Source of the DNA: Rhizobium sp. RU36D
GTDB lineage: Bacteria > Pseudomonadota > Alphaproteobacteria > Rhizobiales > Rhizobiaceae
DNA length: 64,000 bases
NCBI RefSeq assembly: GCF_900176345.1
Contig: NZ_FWXU01000027.1
Location: forward strand, 1 to 64,000
Direction: 5' to 3'
Shown here: one piece after another, positions 16,154-24,335 of the stretch
Layout: each line of letters opens with the position of its first letter
How positions within the stretch are numbered: the stretch's first letter is position 1
The notes under the pieces: generated by a model
The model's input: only the letters and a program-made list of their open reading frames with translations
Database searches by the model: none
Told to the model about the DNA's origin: nothing
Position numbers and translations under genes: made by a program

Positions 16154-16169
16154 GACCGCATCGGTCTTA
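16151..16169 (+). terminator. Hairpin between beta-flower and CHAT genes
   Basis: TAAGACCG and CGGTCTTA form a perfect 8-bp stem around CAT. The 5' arm includes the TAA stop of the beta-flower gene. There is no T-run, so it is more likely an attenuator or RNA-stability element than a full terminator. It falls between the beta-flower stop and the preferred CHAT start at 16197. Confidence 0.35.
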
Positions 16170-16196
16170 TCACGTTCCTTACCCCACGATGCCCCG

Positions 16197-18356
16197 ATGG
16201 TCACACCACACTCTGAAATTTTGTATATTTACGCGCTTAAATCGTGGGAACTGAACGAGGTGACGCCGTTTCAGGGGTTTGCACCAGGGTTGATTCCCTT
16301 GGCTCCGCTGCTAGCGCTCCCTGCATTTTTGCCCACTGATATAGAGCAACTTACGATACCGCCGGAAGACCAGATGGCGCGACGGCGTGGTGGCATGGGG
16401 CATTGGATATGGAGTCCGGTCAATCTCGATACGCTGATCGAAAAGCGAAAGCCCTTGCCTGTTGTTCCCTTCATGGTGCTGTTCACCGCAGATGCGGGTG
16501 TCGCGCATTCAGTTACCAAATGGCGCAAAACGCTGACATTGAAACCACTTCATGTCAGCACCATTGCAGGTGTGGGTGCGCTGGCACCTGACGAGCTGAC
16601 ACTGGAACGGCTCCGCCTGTATTGCCGGATGGCACTCCGTCAAGCCAAGACCTTGCAGCGCAAGCTCGATATCGGGGATAGCGTTAAAGCCCTCGACAAC
16701 TGGAAGCCGCTGGACGCGCGACCTTCGAGCCTGTTCTTTCACGGGCATAATGTCACCGTTGCCAACGAACTGACATTGCGAAGCATCGGGGAGGAAGCAC
16801 CGGAGAATTCCAAAGGCCATCTTAATGTGTCAGAGCACGAAAGCTATGTCCGCGGCATCACGGAATCGACGCAAGCCGTGTTGAAGCTTCATGATGCCAT
16901 TGCCGATCGCGCTGCATTTCTCGTTCATCCACGCCAGCCCGATATCGTGCTGGTCGCTCCGGCTTCTTACCGGAGGATCGAGGAGCGGGCTCAACATAAT
17001 GCGCCGTCAGAGATAGTGAAAAAAGTTCTTCGGGCCATGGACCGCCAACGCGGCTTCACCCTCAGTCTCAATGCCGAGGAAGAAGATGTGGACCGTATCG
17101 GTCCGATCATGAGTGAGAGAGGGGCAGAGCTCAGGCTACAATCTTTGGCGGTCGCATTGCGATCCGCATCCACACTGGCCGCAACGATACGGCTGCCGCC
17201 GGCGGTGAATAGAACAGATGGCGTGGTGGCACAACTGTCGGCGCATCTGCGATCCTATGACAATCCTCCCGACAGCAAAACGGCGAGAGTGTTCAGAACA
17301 GTGCAGAATGCACTAAAAGACGCGGTACCTGCCGAGCATCTCGCGCTTATGCAGGGATCGAAGTCCGGCATCAAAATCATTGCGGACGCGGCGCTGGAAT
17401 GGTTGCCCATAGATGGGCTTCCTCTGGGGCTTTACACTGACGTGTCGCGCATACCCGTGACGCCGGGCAACATCCTTATGGAGCAGTTGCGTCCCCGCCC
17501 GCCGATACAGGTCAGGCCCGAGAGCTTCCGTAACTTCCTGCTTCTGTCGATGTTCGATGAAAAAGACCATCTCGCGGAGCTCATCGCACAGGCCATCGAC
17601 AAACTTGAGGATAGTAAAGGGCGGCCCATCCGCGGTACTCGACGCACGCCCCGTACGGTCAAGGAGTTCATCGCGGCGGTGAATGCCTATGAGGGTCCAA
17701 TGCTGATCGTTGATAGCCATGGGCAGCACATCAATGACAATGTGGCTGGAGGGCTTATCATCGGGGGTGAGGCGATCGATATCTGGTCACTTCGTGACCA
17801 GATCCGCATGCCTCCGATTGTCGTCCTGAGCGCGTGCGACACCCATCCTCACGACCGCAACCATGCTTCCGTGGCCAACGGCTTCTTGAGCTGCGGCGCA
17901 TCGGCCGTGCTGGGCACCGTGCTCCCCATTCGAGGGGAGGATGCGGCGTCCTTCGTGCGAAGGCTATTGCTCCGTGCAGTGGAGTATGGCGGGATTATGA
18001 ACAGTACGGGCCGGTCGGTGCCATGGACCAATATCGTTAGTGGTGCACTCAGGATGCAGCTAGCCAGTGACATTTGCGGCGGCCTGAAAGATCGTGGCCT
18101 TGTCACGGAGATGCAAGCTGCAGAACTACAGCTATCCGCCAATATGGATCTCAATCCACATCGCAAAGACTGGCTGCACAGGCTGGCATTACGGTGCCAA
18201 GAGGCTGGAGGCTTCAACGCTGTCCGATGGCAGGTCCTTTACGACGATATTCTCGCCGCATCGGACGTGATACGTTACACCCATCTGGGCAATCCGGAAA
18301 CCATCATTCTCTCGGAGCCAGCTATGTTCGAGCGGTTTCACAAAGCTTTCGAATAG
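16197..18356 (+). CDS. CHAT-domain (caspase-like) protease
   Basis: The C-terminal third has the CHAT protease dyad: MLIVDSHGQHIND supplies the catalytic His (residue 508) and IVVLSACDTHPHD the catalytic Cys (547). GFLSCGASAVLGTVLPI follows, as in other CHAT domains. ALEWLPIDGLPLGL about 100 residues before the His is the usual lead-in. The N-terminal 380 residues have no repeats or known domain and may be a sensor. CHAT proteases serve as effectors in several defence and cell-death systems. An in-frame ATG at 16089 lies inside the upstream gene; 16197 gives a cleaner junction, but neither has a strong ribosome site. Confidence 0.75.
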   Translation: MVTPHSEILYIYALKSWELNEVTPFQGFAPGLIPLAPLLALPAFLPTDIEQLTIPPEDQMARRRGGMGHWIWSPVNLDTLIEKRKPLPVVPFMVLFTADAGVAHSVTKWRKTLTLKPLHVSTIAGVGALAPDELTLERLRLYCRMALRQAKTLQRKLDIGDSVKALDNWKPLDARPSSLFFHGHNVTVANELTLRSIGEEAPENSKGHLNVSEHESYVRGITESTQAVLKLHDAIADRAAFLVHPRQPDIVLVAPASYRRIEERAQHNAPSEIVKKVLRAMDRQRGFTLSLNAEEEDVDRIGPIMSERGAELRLQSLAVALRSASTLAATIRLPPAVNRTDGVVAQLSAHLRSYDNPPDSKTARVFRTVQNALKDAVPAEHLALMQGSKSGIKIIADAALEWLPIDGLPLGLYTDVSRIPVTPGNILMEQLRPRPPIQVRPESFRNFLLLSMFDEKDHLAELIAQAIDKLEDSKGRPIRGTRRTPRTVKEFIAAVNAYEGPMLIVDSHGQHINDNVAGGLIIGGEAIDIWSLRDQIRMPPIVVLSACDTHPHDRNHASVANGFLSCGASAVLGTVLPIRGEDAASFVRRLLLRAVEYGGIMNSTGRSVPWTNIVSGALRMQLASDICGGLKDRGLVTEMQAAELQLSANMDLNPHRKDWLHRLALRCQEAGGFNAVRWQVLYDDILAASDVIRYTHLGNPETIILSEPAMFERFHKAFE

Positions 18357-18448
18357 GCGCGCCGAATGAGCCGGTTTTGCGCGTGGGGTGTCCGGATGCC
18401 AGTCGGCGGTTAACCACTGCTACGGGCATGGGCCAGGCTCCATCAGTG

Positions 18449-18937
18449 CTACCCTTGGCCAGAATTCGCCTTCAGCGAAAGAACGAGCGTCATCGGATTT
18501 GCCGGCGAAGCGGTAAATCCGTAGCGCTCATAAAAGGCCTTAGCCTCGTCCGAAATCGCATGAACGAGAAGCCCACGAATTCCCATGATGTGGGCCGCCT
18601 GACCGGTGCGAAGGACGGCATCTTGCAAAAGCGCAGCGCCAATACCCTGGCCCTGCCAGTTACGGTCAATCGCCAGACGCCCGAGGACTGCCATGGGGAT
18701 CGGGTCCGGCATATTGCGCCGAACGCCTCCGGGCGCGTCTGATGCAGCGAGTGCTCCAGAGGAAAGGCAATAATAGCCAATCACCCGTGCCTCATCGCAA
18801 ACGACATATGTGCGCGAGGCTCCGCTGACCTGATTGGCGCGCGCCCGGCGGCGCAACCATTCATCAAGGCTGTCGTGACCGCTTTCAAATAGGGTAAGAT
18901 GATGCGCTTCATCGAGAAGCGTAGGCGCGAGCAGCAT
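18449..18937 (-). CDS. tacT: TacT-type GNAT toxin
   Basis: The 162-aa protein has the GNAT acetyl-CoA loop RNWQGQGIGAALLQDAV and the terminal AKAFYERYGF helix, plus the N-terminal FESGHDSLDEWLRRRA segment characteristic of TacT toxins. TacT acetylates the amino group of charged tRNAs and stops translation. The ATG at 18937 overlaps the antitoxin stop (TAATG), the standard order of antitoxin then toxin. The TTG at 18949 is not needed. Active-site Tyr is present in FYERYGF. Confidence 0.85.
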   Translation of the reverse strand: MLLAPTLLDEAHHLTLFESGHDSLDEWLRRRARANQVSGASRTYVVCDEARVIGYYCLSSGALAASDAPGGVRRNMPDPIPMAVLGRLAIDRNWQGQGIGAALLQDAVLRTGQAAHIMGIRGLLVHAISDEAKAFYERYGFTASPANPMTLVLSLKANSGQG

Positions 18938-19221
18938 TACGACTGCCAAGGCTTGGAAGCGTTCATCAGTCGCTCAAAGCCCGCACCGCTCGGCGGCTGG
19001 TCGAGGACGGCAAGATAATGCTCGTAGCTCTCGGAATCGACCTGCACGAGGGTTTGGTCGAGAAGCGCGTCCTCGGCTGCTATGCGGGCGGCATCGATCA
19101 TAAAGTCTGAGCGGGTTTTGCCGCGTGCCTTGGCGGCACGGTCGATAAGCACGCGCACGTCCTCACGCACCTTCAGATTGACAGGGCGGACTTGGGATTG
19201 GGAGCCGGATTTCGGGGCCAT
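18937..19221 (-). CDS. tacA: TacA-type DUF1778 (RHH) antitoxin
   Basis: The 94-aa protein has an N-terminal ribbon-helix-helix (VNLKVREDVRVLIDRAAKAR, then GKTRSDFMIDAA) and a C-terminal toxin-binding tail with YEHYLAVLDQPP and a terminal SKPWQ. These are the hallmarks of DUF1778 antitoxins that neutralise TacT and repress their own operon. A palindrome 36 bases upstream of the ATG is a good operator candidate. Confidence 0.85.
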   Translation of the reverse strand: MAPKSGSQSQVRPVNLKVREDVRVLIDRAAKARGKTRSDFMIDAARIAAEDALLDQTLVQVDSESYEHYLAVLDQPPSGAGFERLMNASKPWQS

Positions 19222-19256
19222 AGTATGTTCCTTTTCTTACAATCATACCATGACCG

Positions 19257-19273
19257 GATACACAATGTGTATC
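19257..19273 (-). promoter_or_regulatory. Palindromic operator upstream of tacAT
   Basis: GATACAC-AAT-GTGTATC is a perfect 17-base palindrome lying 36 bases upstream of the tacA start. RHH antitoxins such as TacA repress their own promoter by binding short palindromes, so autoregulation is the likely role. Confidence 0.55.
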
Positions 19274-19372
19274 TATTTCTGGTGCTATGCGTTCGATGGT
19301 GCCGCTTGCTACCGCGATCGATCCCATGACTTTTGGCCCAAGTAGCCTCTGCGCCCAATCGGCACTCATATT

Positions 19373-19405
19373 GTTTTGACAAACTTTGCCAAAACACCAC
19401 ATACT
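19373..19405 (+). promoter_or_regulatory. parDE promoter with inverted repeat
   Basis: A -35 TTGACA (19376-19381) and a -10-like CATACT (19400-19405) with 18-base spacing precede parD. The inverted repeat GTTTTG-N11-CAAAAC (19373-19395) overlaps the -35, as expected for repression by ParD. Confidence 0.6.
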
Positions 19406-19423
19406 GGAGGTATGGAGAGTGAC

Positions 19424-19675
19424 ATGGCCACCATGAACGTATCTTTGCCCGACCCCATGAAAGACTGGGTGGAAGCCCAGACCAAGACGGGACGCTATGC
19501 CAATGCGAGCGATTACGTCCGCGACTTGATCCGCAAGGATCAGGAGCGGAACGACAAGATCGCCGCCATGCAGCGTTTTGTCGATGACGGCTTGAAAAGC
19601 GGCATCGGCTCGCGATCAAAAGACGAGCTTTTCGCAGCGGCACGGGCTCGGGTTGACGCCTCTCGCAGTAGCTAA
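19424..19675 (+). CDS. parD: ParD-like antitoxin
   Basis: The 83-aa protein begins MATMNVSLPDPMKDWVEAQ and continues GRYANASDYVRDLIRKDQ, the ribbon-helix-helix of ParD/CC2985-family antitoxins. The C-terminal region is a helical toxin-binding tail. ATG 19424 is chosen because GGAG lies 6 bases upstream; ATG 19412 sits directly against a GGAGGT. The next gene starts 2 bases after its stop. Confidence 0.85.
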   Translation: MATMNVSLPDPMKDWVEAQTKTGRYANASDYVRDLIRKDQERNDKIAAMQRFVDDGLKSGIGSRSKDELFAAARARVDASRSS

Positions 19676-19677
19676 CA

Positions 19678-19971
19678 ATGGTCTTTCGCCTCACCGAAGA
19701 AGCGGAAGAAGACATTATCGGTATTGCCGAAGACGGCATGCGCCTGTTCGGGCCAGATCAGGCCCGAAAGTATCACGACGAGCTGTTCGCGGTCTTCGAT
19801 CTGATTGCTGAAAATCCGCGCATGGCACGAGAGCGGCAAGAGATTTCGCCGCCGGTTCGTGTCCATCCGTTCAAAGCCCATCTGGTTGTCTACACGATTG
19901 AAGCGAGCGGGGACGTGCTCATCGTCCGCGTACGGCACAGCCATGAGGACTGGTCGAACGAGGCCTCCTAA
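19678..19971 (+). CDS. parE: ParE-like toxin
   Basis: The 97-aa RelE/ParE-fold protein begins FRLTEEAEEDIIGIAEDG, has the basic/hydrophobic core (VRVHPFKAHLVVYTIE), and ends with VLIVRVRHSHEDW. The terminal RVxHxxxDW is the usual ParE ending. Family members inhibit gyrase or cleave RNA; which applies here is not clear. It overlaps the minus-strand gene at 19968 by 4 bases at the 3' ends. With ParD it probably stabilises the mobile element. Confidence 0.85.
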   Translation: MVFRLTEEAEEDIIGIAEDGMRLFGPDQARKYHDELFAVFDLIAENPRMARERQEISPPVRVHPFKAHLVVYTIEASGDVLIVRVRHSHEDWSNEAS

Positions 19972-20615
19972 ATCTCCTTTCCCTGCCTATATCGCGGTTC
20001 GATGGCCCGAAGCCGACCTTTCAGTTCCTTGGCGATATGGGTCTCAATGACCTTGGTTGCAAAGGTCTCCGGGGTGAGATCCGGTACGATCACTGCATTG
20101 AGCCCCAAGAAGCTGCGATAGCCGGTTTCGGACAGAAAGGGCTTGTCATGGTCCACCGCATTGGCGCTGAAATTCATCCATGTCATGAACCTCCCGCCTA
20201 TCCCGAACATGCCGTCCATGTCGATGCGGACGCGCATAAGCCGCACTTTGATTATGAAGCTGCCGACCTGCCCCCAGAGGGGAACGGTCCCTGTCTCTGC
20301 CGCGCTCAACCGCGCCAGCATGCAGCCCGGAGCGTCCGGCCCTGCCAGAATGCCCGGCTCACCGTTGTTGAGGCGCAAGGCCAGTTCATTGGCTTCTTCC
20401 CGAAGCGCCAACGCCGCTTCAAGGTCACCGGCCAGCATTGAGGTGTGATGCCGCTCGATCAGGCCGCGATAGTAGGGCAGTGCTTTGTCCATCGTCGCAG
20501 GTAAATGGCCGTGCGTTCTTTCGAACGCAGCGGCTTTGTTGATGGTCTCGGCATCGGCAAGGAAACTATCGAAGCCGAGTTGAGCCGGATCGGCATAAGA
20601 GGATCTGCGCTTCAT
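19968..20615 (-). CDS. Element-encoded hypothetical protein following ardC
   Basis: This 215-aa protein begins MKRRSSYADPAQLGFDSFL. It has a charged helical middle (LIERHHTSMLAGDLEAALALREEA, split around residue 60) and a mixed alpha/beta second half ending in KGRLRAIEPRYR. No catalytic motif is apparent. The ATG at 20615 follows GGGAG and lies 13 bases after the ardC stop, so it is in the ardC operon. It recurs beside ArdC in my recollection of rhizobial plasmid regions. A role alongside antirestriction is inference. Confidence 0.55.
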   Translation of the reverse strand: MKRRSSYADPAQLGFDSFLADAETINKAAAFERTHGHLPATMDKALPYYRGLIERHHTSMLAGDLEAALALREEANELALRLNNGEPGILAGPDAPGCMLARLSAAETGTVPLWGQVGSFIIKVRLMRVRIDMDGMFGIGGRFMTWMNFSANAVDHDKPFLSETGYRSFLGLNAVIVPDLTPETFATKVIETHIAKELKGRLRAIEPRYRQGKEI

Positions 20616-20628
20616 TGCTCCCGCCTCT

Positions 20629-21543
20629 CTACGCTGCTTCGGATTTGGTCGAGGCGACGGCAGACAGGCCGTGGAGAAAATCCGCAGCGCGCTGTGCATG
20701 AGCGGCGGCGGAGAAGATGGCCCGCTTGTCGCCCTTCAGAACCTTGAGCCAGCTATCGATATAGGCGGCATGGTCCTCCATCACTTCGGGGGTGATGGAA
20801 ATATCAGCGCATAGGAAGGCCGCGCCAAGCTCGGCAACAAGCTCCTCGGCGGCATAGCCTTCATCGCCCCAACGCTTGCGGCCAAGGTCTCGGTCGAGCC
20901 TGTCTTTATGCTTCGTCCAGTGGACGCTTTCATGGGCCAAAGTGGCGTAGTAGCTTTCCGCATCCTTGAAAGTCTCAAAGGGCGGCATCTGGATACGGTC
21001 TTCGCCTGGGCTATAGAAAGCCCTGGGGCCGCCGTGCCGGATGTTCGCACCGGTTGCCGCGAAGAAACGATCCGCTTCCGTAATCCTTTGAACGGGATCG
21101 AGCGCCGGGGGCGCGGGCTGATTGTACTGCGCCGGGAGTCCATCGATCTGCTCGACGTTGAACACGGTATACCCCTTCATAAAAGGAATGTTGCGTTCGA
21201 TCTCCTCGCCGTTGGCCTCGTCGGTCTCGGATTTGTGCAACGTGCTGGCATAGACGACAAGGCTGCCGCGTTCGCCCTTGCGGACATTCGCGCCAAGCTC
21301 CTGCGCCTGCTTGAAAGTCATCCAGATAGGGGCGGAATAGCCCTTCTCGATGGCCTCGGCCCACAACATGACGATGTTGATCCCGCGATAGGGAACGCCA
21401 TTGCTGCGCAGCGGCCGCGTGATCCGCCCGGCTGCATTTTCGCCGCTCCATGGTTTCATCCAAGGCCGGACGCCCTGCTCCAGATCGGCAATGATCCGGC
21501 TGGTGACACGCTCGTAGACATCTGCTCTGTTTTCGTTTTTCAT
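20629..21543 (-). CDS. ardC: ArdC-type antirestriction protein
   Basis: The N-terminal ArdC/DUF1738 single-stranded-DNA-binding domain is recognisable from YERVTSRIIADLEQGVRPW and the RGINIVMLW segment. The C-terminal zincin-like domain has HESVHWTKH (an HExxH motif) and a downstream AAEELVAELGAAFL. ArdC protects incoming single-stranded plasmid DNA from host restriction during conjugation. The length of 304 aa is typical. ATG 21543 is used; the TTG 18 bases upstream lies inside a GAAAGC-TC-GCTTTC hairpin that may influence initiation. The upstream leader carries a structured RNA and terminator. Confidence 0.85.
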   Translation of the reverse strand: MKNENRADVYERVTSRIIADLEQGVRPWMKPWSGENAAGRITRPLRSNGVPYRGINIVMLWAEAIEKGYSAPIWMTFKQAQELGANVRKGERGSLVVYASTLHKSETDEANGEEIERNIPFMKGYTVFNVEQIDGLPAQYNQPAPPALDPVQRITEADRFFAATGANIRHGGPRAFYSPGEDRIQMPPFETFKDAESYYATLAHESVHWTKHKDRLDRDLGRKRWGDEGYAAEELVAELGAAFLCADISITPEVMEDHAAYIDSWLKVLKGDKRAIFSAAAHAQRAADFLHGLSAVASTKSEAA

Positions 21544-21635
21544 GGGAAAGCTCGCTTTCAAAAGGGTTGAAGGGCGAAGCTCTTTTTCTTTCTAAAAGCC
21601 GCGCCTGAACCCTTGGCCAGCGCCGAGCGTCCAAC

Positions 21636-21657
21636 TAAAAACCCGCGTCAGCGGGTT
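21636..21657 (-). terminator. Intrinsic terminator upstream of ardC
   Basis: On the minus strand AACCCGC-TGAC-GCGGGTT forms a 7-bp stem followed directly by TTT and then AG. It ends about 90 bases before the ardC start, so it either ends a short RNA or attenuates ardC transcription. Confidence 0.65.
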
Positions 21658-21676
21658 GGACGATCGACCGTAAGAG

Positions 21677-21784
21677 CGGGGCTCCAAAGCCTCACCGCCC
21701 GAGGGCGGGGAGTTCCGACAACACGGGAGGGCTTCAGCCCGAATGGAGCGGGCCGGAGGAACTGAGGCTATTGGGCAAGCCCCG
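21677..21784 (-). ncRNA. Candidate structured RNA in the ardC leader
   Basis: A nested secondary structure can be drawn by hand. CGGGGCT (21677-21683) pairs with AGCCCCG (21778-21784). AGCCTCA (21688-21694) pairs with TGAGGCT (21763-21769). Inside are a hairpin CCGCCC-GA-GGGCGG (21695-21708) and a stem GTTCC/GGAAC (21712-21716 with 21758-21762) enclosing GGGCT-TC-AGCCC (21729-21740). The minus strand is favoured because an intrinsic terminator follows at 21657-21636. A further hairpin GGTTCC/GGAACC lies at 21810-21829. I know no matching RNA family. A single-stranded-DNA role such as oriT is the alternative. The bases from 21830 to 22121 hold no convincing gene. Confidence 0.5.
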
Positions 21785-22121
21785 ATCGTCGGTGTAAGCT
21801 GGATAAAAGGGTTCCTGCGCGCGGGAACCGGGCGCCAAAAGAAGTTGGCGGCTGAGTATCAGACGCCACCGCTAGGGTCTGCCAGGGATCGTGACCCGGA
21901 TGGGCCGAAACCGCCTTCACGGATTCGGTGGCATAGCCATAGAGGCCGGTCGGAATACCGGGGCAGCCGTCAATGAACTTGCCCCGATTTAGGGGAGATC
22001 GCGGCCGCCGACGTGACATTATCGGCTGACGAGCCGGATTGTGTAAATCCAAAATATCAGCTTAATGTTGAGGTCTTCAATCCTTTGCACGCAGCGAGAC
22101 GGGCCGTTGCGGGAGTCGATC

Positions 22122-23612
22122 ATGTTAAAAGCCACCAAAGAGGAGACTGAGGAAGTCAGGGAATATTTCGAATGGCAGGCGCCTGACCTTCAGGTAACCT
22201 TCATGCAGAAGGTGTACTCGGAAGCCGTCATGAACACTCGCCACGACGTGTGGGATATCCACACCAACAAGGATCGGTGGTGGGTGATAACGGGCGGCAC
22301 AAACCTGTACTCGCAAGAGCAGTTCCCGAATATGGATCTTGCTCTGACCTTCCATCTCGGCCTTATGCTGCGCATACCGCGCACGGAGAAACAACAGGAA
22401 GGTGATCTCAACATTCTTCCGTTCGGCTCCGTATTCGAGAAAATCGAGGAAGCTGGCACTGCCTTGGCACAGGCGCAGAACCTGTCGGACTATCAGGCTG
22501 TCGGCGTTCGCTGCCGCGAGACACTGCTGGAACTGATCGGCGTCGCTCAGGATGCCGCGATGTGGACGGATGAACCGCCGCAGCGTGCGAACTTTCGCGC
22601 GTGGGCGGAAATTATCTGCAACAGTCTTCTACCAGGCGACAGCAACAAAGAGCGCCGTGGTGCCATCAAGAATTCACTAGATTCCGCATGGACATTCTCG
22701 AACTGGCTGACGCATTCAAAGTCCGCCAGCTGGCTCGACGCCGAGATGGCGCACTCGTTGATCCAGCACGCCATCGGCATGGCGACATCACTTATTGTCC
22801 GTGAATTGCGCGGAGTGCCCCCGGAATGCCCGACGTGCGGATCGCCGCATCTCGAACCCGACCAAGGCGAAAACACAGAGCTGCCTAGCATACTCTGGGA
22901 GCGGCCACGTTGTACCGATTGTGGTTGGACCGGCCGGCCTGTTCCAATTCTCGACCTTGAGAATGGACAGCCCATCATCGTGCGTGAGGGGGAAAGCAGC
23001 GATGAGTGCAGCATAATGACTGTCCCGCTTCGCACGATCGTAAAGCCGGGAGAACCCGTGATCAAGCCACTGAAGGAACCAGAGGCTGGTCCTCCGGAGC
23101 ACACAGTCTATTTCGCTTACGGGTCGAACATGTCGACAGCCCGGCTGCGCGAGCGCATGCCACGCTGTGAGCCGATCGGCATTGCGACCCTGCCAGGCCA
23201 CACCCTTCGTTTTCACAAGCGCAGCATTGATGGTTCAGGAAAGTGCAATGCGTTTAAGAGCGGCTATGAGGATAGCGTGCTCGGGGTCCTATTCAGTTTT
23301 GATCCTGCCGAGCGTAACAAGCTCGACAAGGCAGAAGGCGTAGGCAGCGGATATGTGCATGCAACGGTGACGGTTATCAATGAAAAAGGGGACAGGCGGA
23401 AGGTCCTCACCTATCTGGCGACCACTGACTACATCGACGACACTCTCAAGCCTTATGACTGGTACAAAGACTTTGTCGTTGCGGGTGCCAAGGAACACAA
23501 TCTGCCCGCTGACTATGTCGGTAAATATATAGAGTCCGTTGAAGCGGTAGCAGATCCCAATGAGGCGCGGGGGAACAAGCAGCGGGCTATACTGGAAGTT
23601 CTTAGGCAGTGA
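22122..23612 (+). CDS. Zinc-ribbon protein fused to gamma-glutamylcyclotransferase domain
   Basis: Residues 1-230 are a helical region of unknown family. A zinc ribbon follows (C236-P-T-C239 and C264-T-D-C267). The C-terminal 170 residues are a GGCT/AIG2-like domain with the signature VYFAYGSNM (329-337) and the conserved acidic LDKAEGVGSGY segment. GGCT enzymes cyclise gamma-glutamyl amines to 5-oxoproline. The fusion to a zinc ribbon is unusual, and the N-terminal part is reminiscent of sensor or adaptor modules of defence proteins. ATG 22122 follows GGGAG; the upstream ATG at 22065 lacks a site. It stands alone between ardC and the QueC-like operon. Confidence 0.65.
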   Translation: MLKATKEETEEVREYFEWQAPDLQVTFMQKVYSEAVMNTRHDVWDIHTNKDRWWVITGGTNLYSQEQFPNMDLALTFHLGLMLRIPRTEKQQEGDLNILPFGSVFEKIEEAGTALAQAQNLSDYQAVGVRCRETLLELIGVAQDAAMWTDEPPQRANFRAWAEIICNSLLPGDSNKERRGAIKNSLDSAWTFSNWLTHSKSASWLDAEMAHSLIQHAIGMATSLIVRELRGVPPECPTCGSPHLEPDQGENTELPSILWERPRCTDCGWTGRPVPILDLENGQPIIVREGESSDECSIMTVPLRTIVKPGEPVIKPLKEPEAGPPEHTVYFAYGSNMSTARLRERMPRCEPIGIATLPGHTLRFHKRSIDGSGKCNAFKSGYEDSVLGVLFSFDPAERNKLDKAEGVGSGYVHATVTVINEKGDRRKVLTYLATTDYIDDTLKPYDWYKDFVVAGAKEHNLPADYVGKYIESVEAVADPNEARGNKQRAILEVLRQ

Positions 23613-23708
23613 GGCTGTCTGTAATTGAGTGAGGCTGAATGCCCCCAAGCCCGCGAGGACCAGCGCGAGATCCATGGTGAACCGGAAGCACGAGCTGAAA
23701 TCTTGGTC

Positions 23709-24335
23709 CTACGCGCTCTGGCGTGCCATGTTCGCGCGATGACGCAGTAGGCGCGCAAGGCTTGTACACGCTGAGGCGGCCTCGACACCGATACACCCGA
23801 CGACCCAATCTAGTTGATGATCCCGGACTTGCATGCGCGCGTTTACAAGCGCCGATTTGATCGCTTGGGCGAGTGCGCCATCTCCTAGAGACTGGTGAAC
23901 TGACGGCAATGCCAATATGTCCACGGTCGTAGCGAGTTGTAAACTAGAAGACCGTATCTTAGCAATTCTCCATCCCTGCTTTTCATCGATCACGGCAATG
24001 GCGCCCGTGTCATTTGCGATGGCAATAGTAGCGGCCTCGCCGTCGCCTAAAGTTTCGTTCGTTTCACCGGAGACGAGGTCCTCAAACAATATGGATGCCG
24101 CAGGCGACATTGGGTCTCTATGTACCATGCCGGTGTCGAGCAAGCCTCGCATAACTACAGCGTCTTCATGCCCGCCGCCCAAAATTTCGGCCGCGGCATA
24201 GTCACTGACCCTGATCGGTACAGTCAGTGCTGCGAGAATCCGTTCGCAGTATCCGGAGCCGATCAGATTAATAAGCACGCTGGCGTCAAGGACAAGTGCG
24301 CCTTCGTTCGAACTAAGAGAGCTTGAAAAGGTCAT
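23709..24335 (-). CDS. PIN-like domain protein, last gene of QueC-like operon
   Basis: The N-terminal LVLDASVLINLIGSG carries the first PIN-domain Asp (residue 17). GDGEAATIAIA and AIAVIDEKQGWRIA provide later acidic positions in the order typical of PIN/DUF3368-like RNases. PIN proteins usually cleave RNA as toxins. The start overlaps the end of the HTH-ImmA/IrrE gene by 23 bases, so the two are co-translated; HTH-ImmA plus PIN pairs are a recurring toxin-antitoxin-like arrangement. The C-terminal 60 residues, containing VVGCIGVEAASACTSL, have no clear family. Confidence 0.7.
   Translation of the reverse strand: MTFSSSLSSNEGALVLDASVLINLIGSGYCERILAALTVPIRVSDYAAAEILGGGHEDAVVMRGLLDTGMVHRDPMSPAASILFEDLVSGETNETLGDGEAATIAIANDTGAIAVIDEKQGWRIAKIRSSSLQLATTVDILALPSVHQSLGDGALAQAIKSALVNARMQVRDHQLDWVVGCIGVEAASACTSLARLLRHRANMARQSA

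Noticed and set aside
21768..22052. 94-codon minus-strand frame upstream of ardC
   Set aside because: It runs into the structured RNA region, has no ribosome site or family signature, and its sequence looks like translated non-coding DNA.
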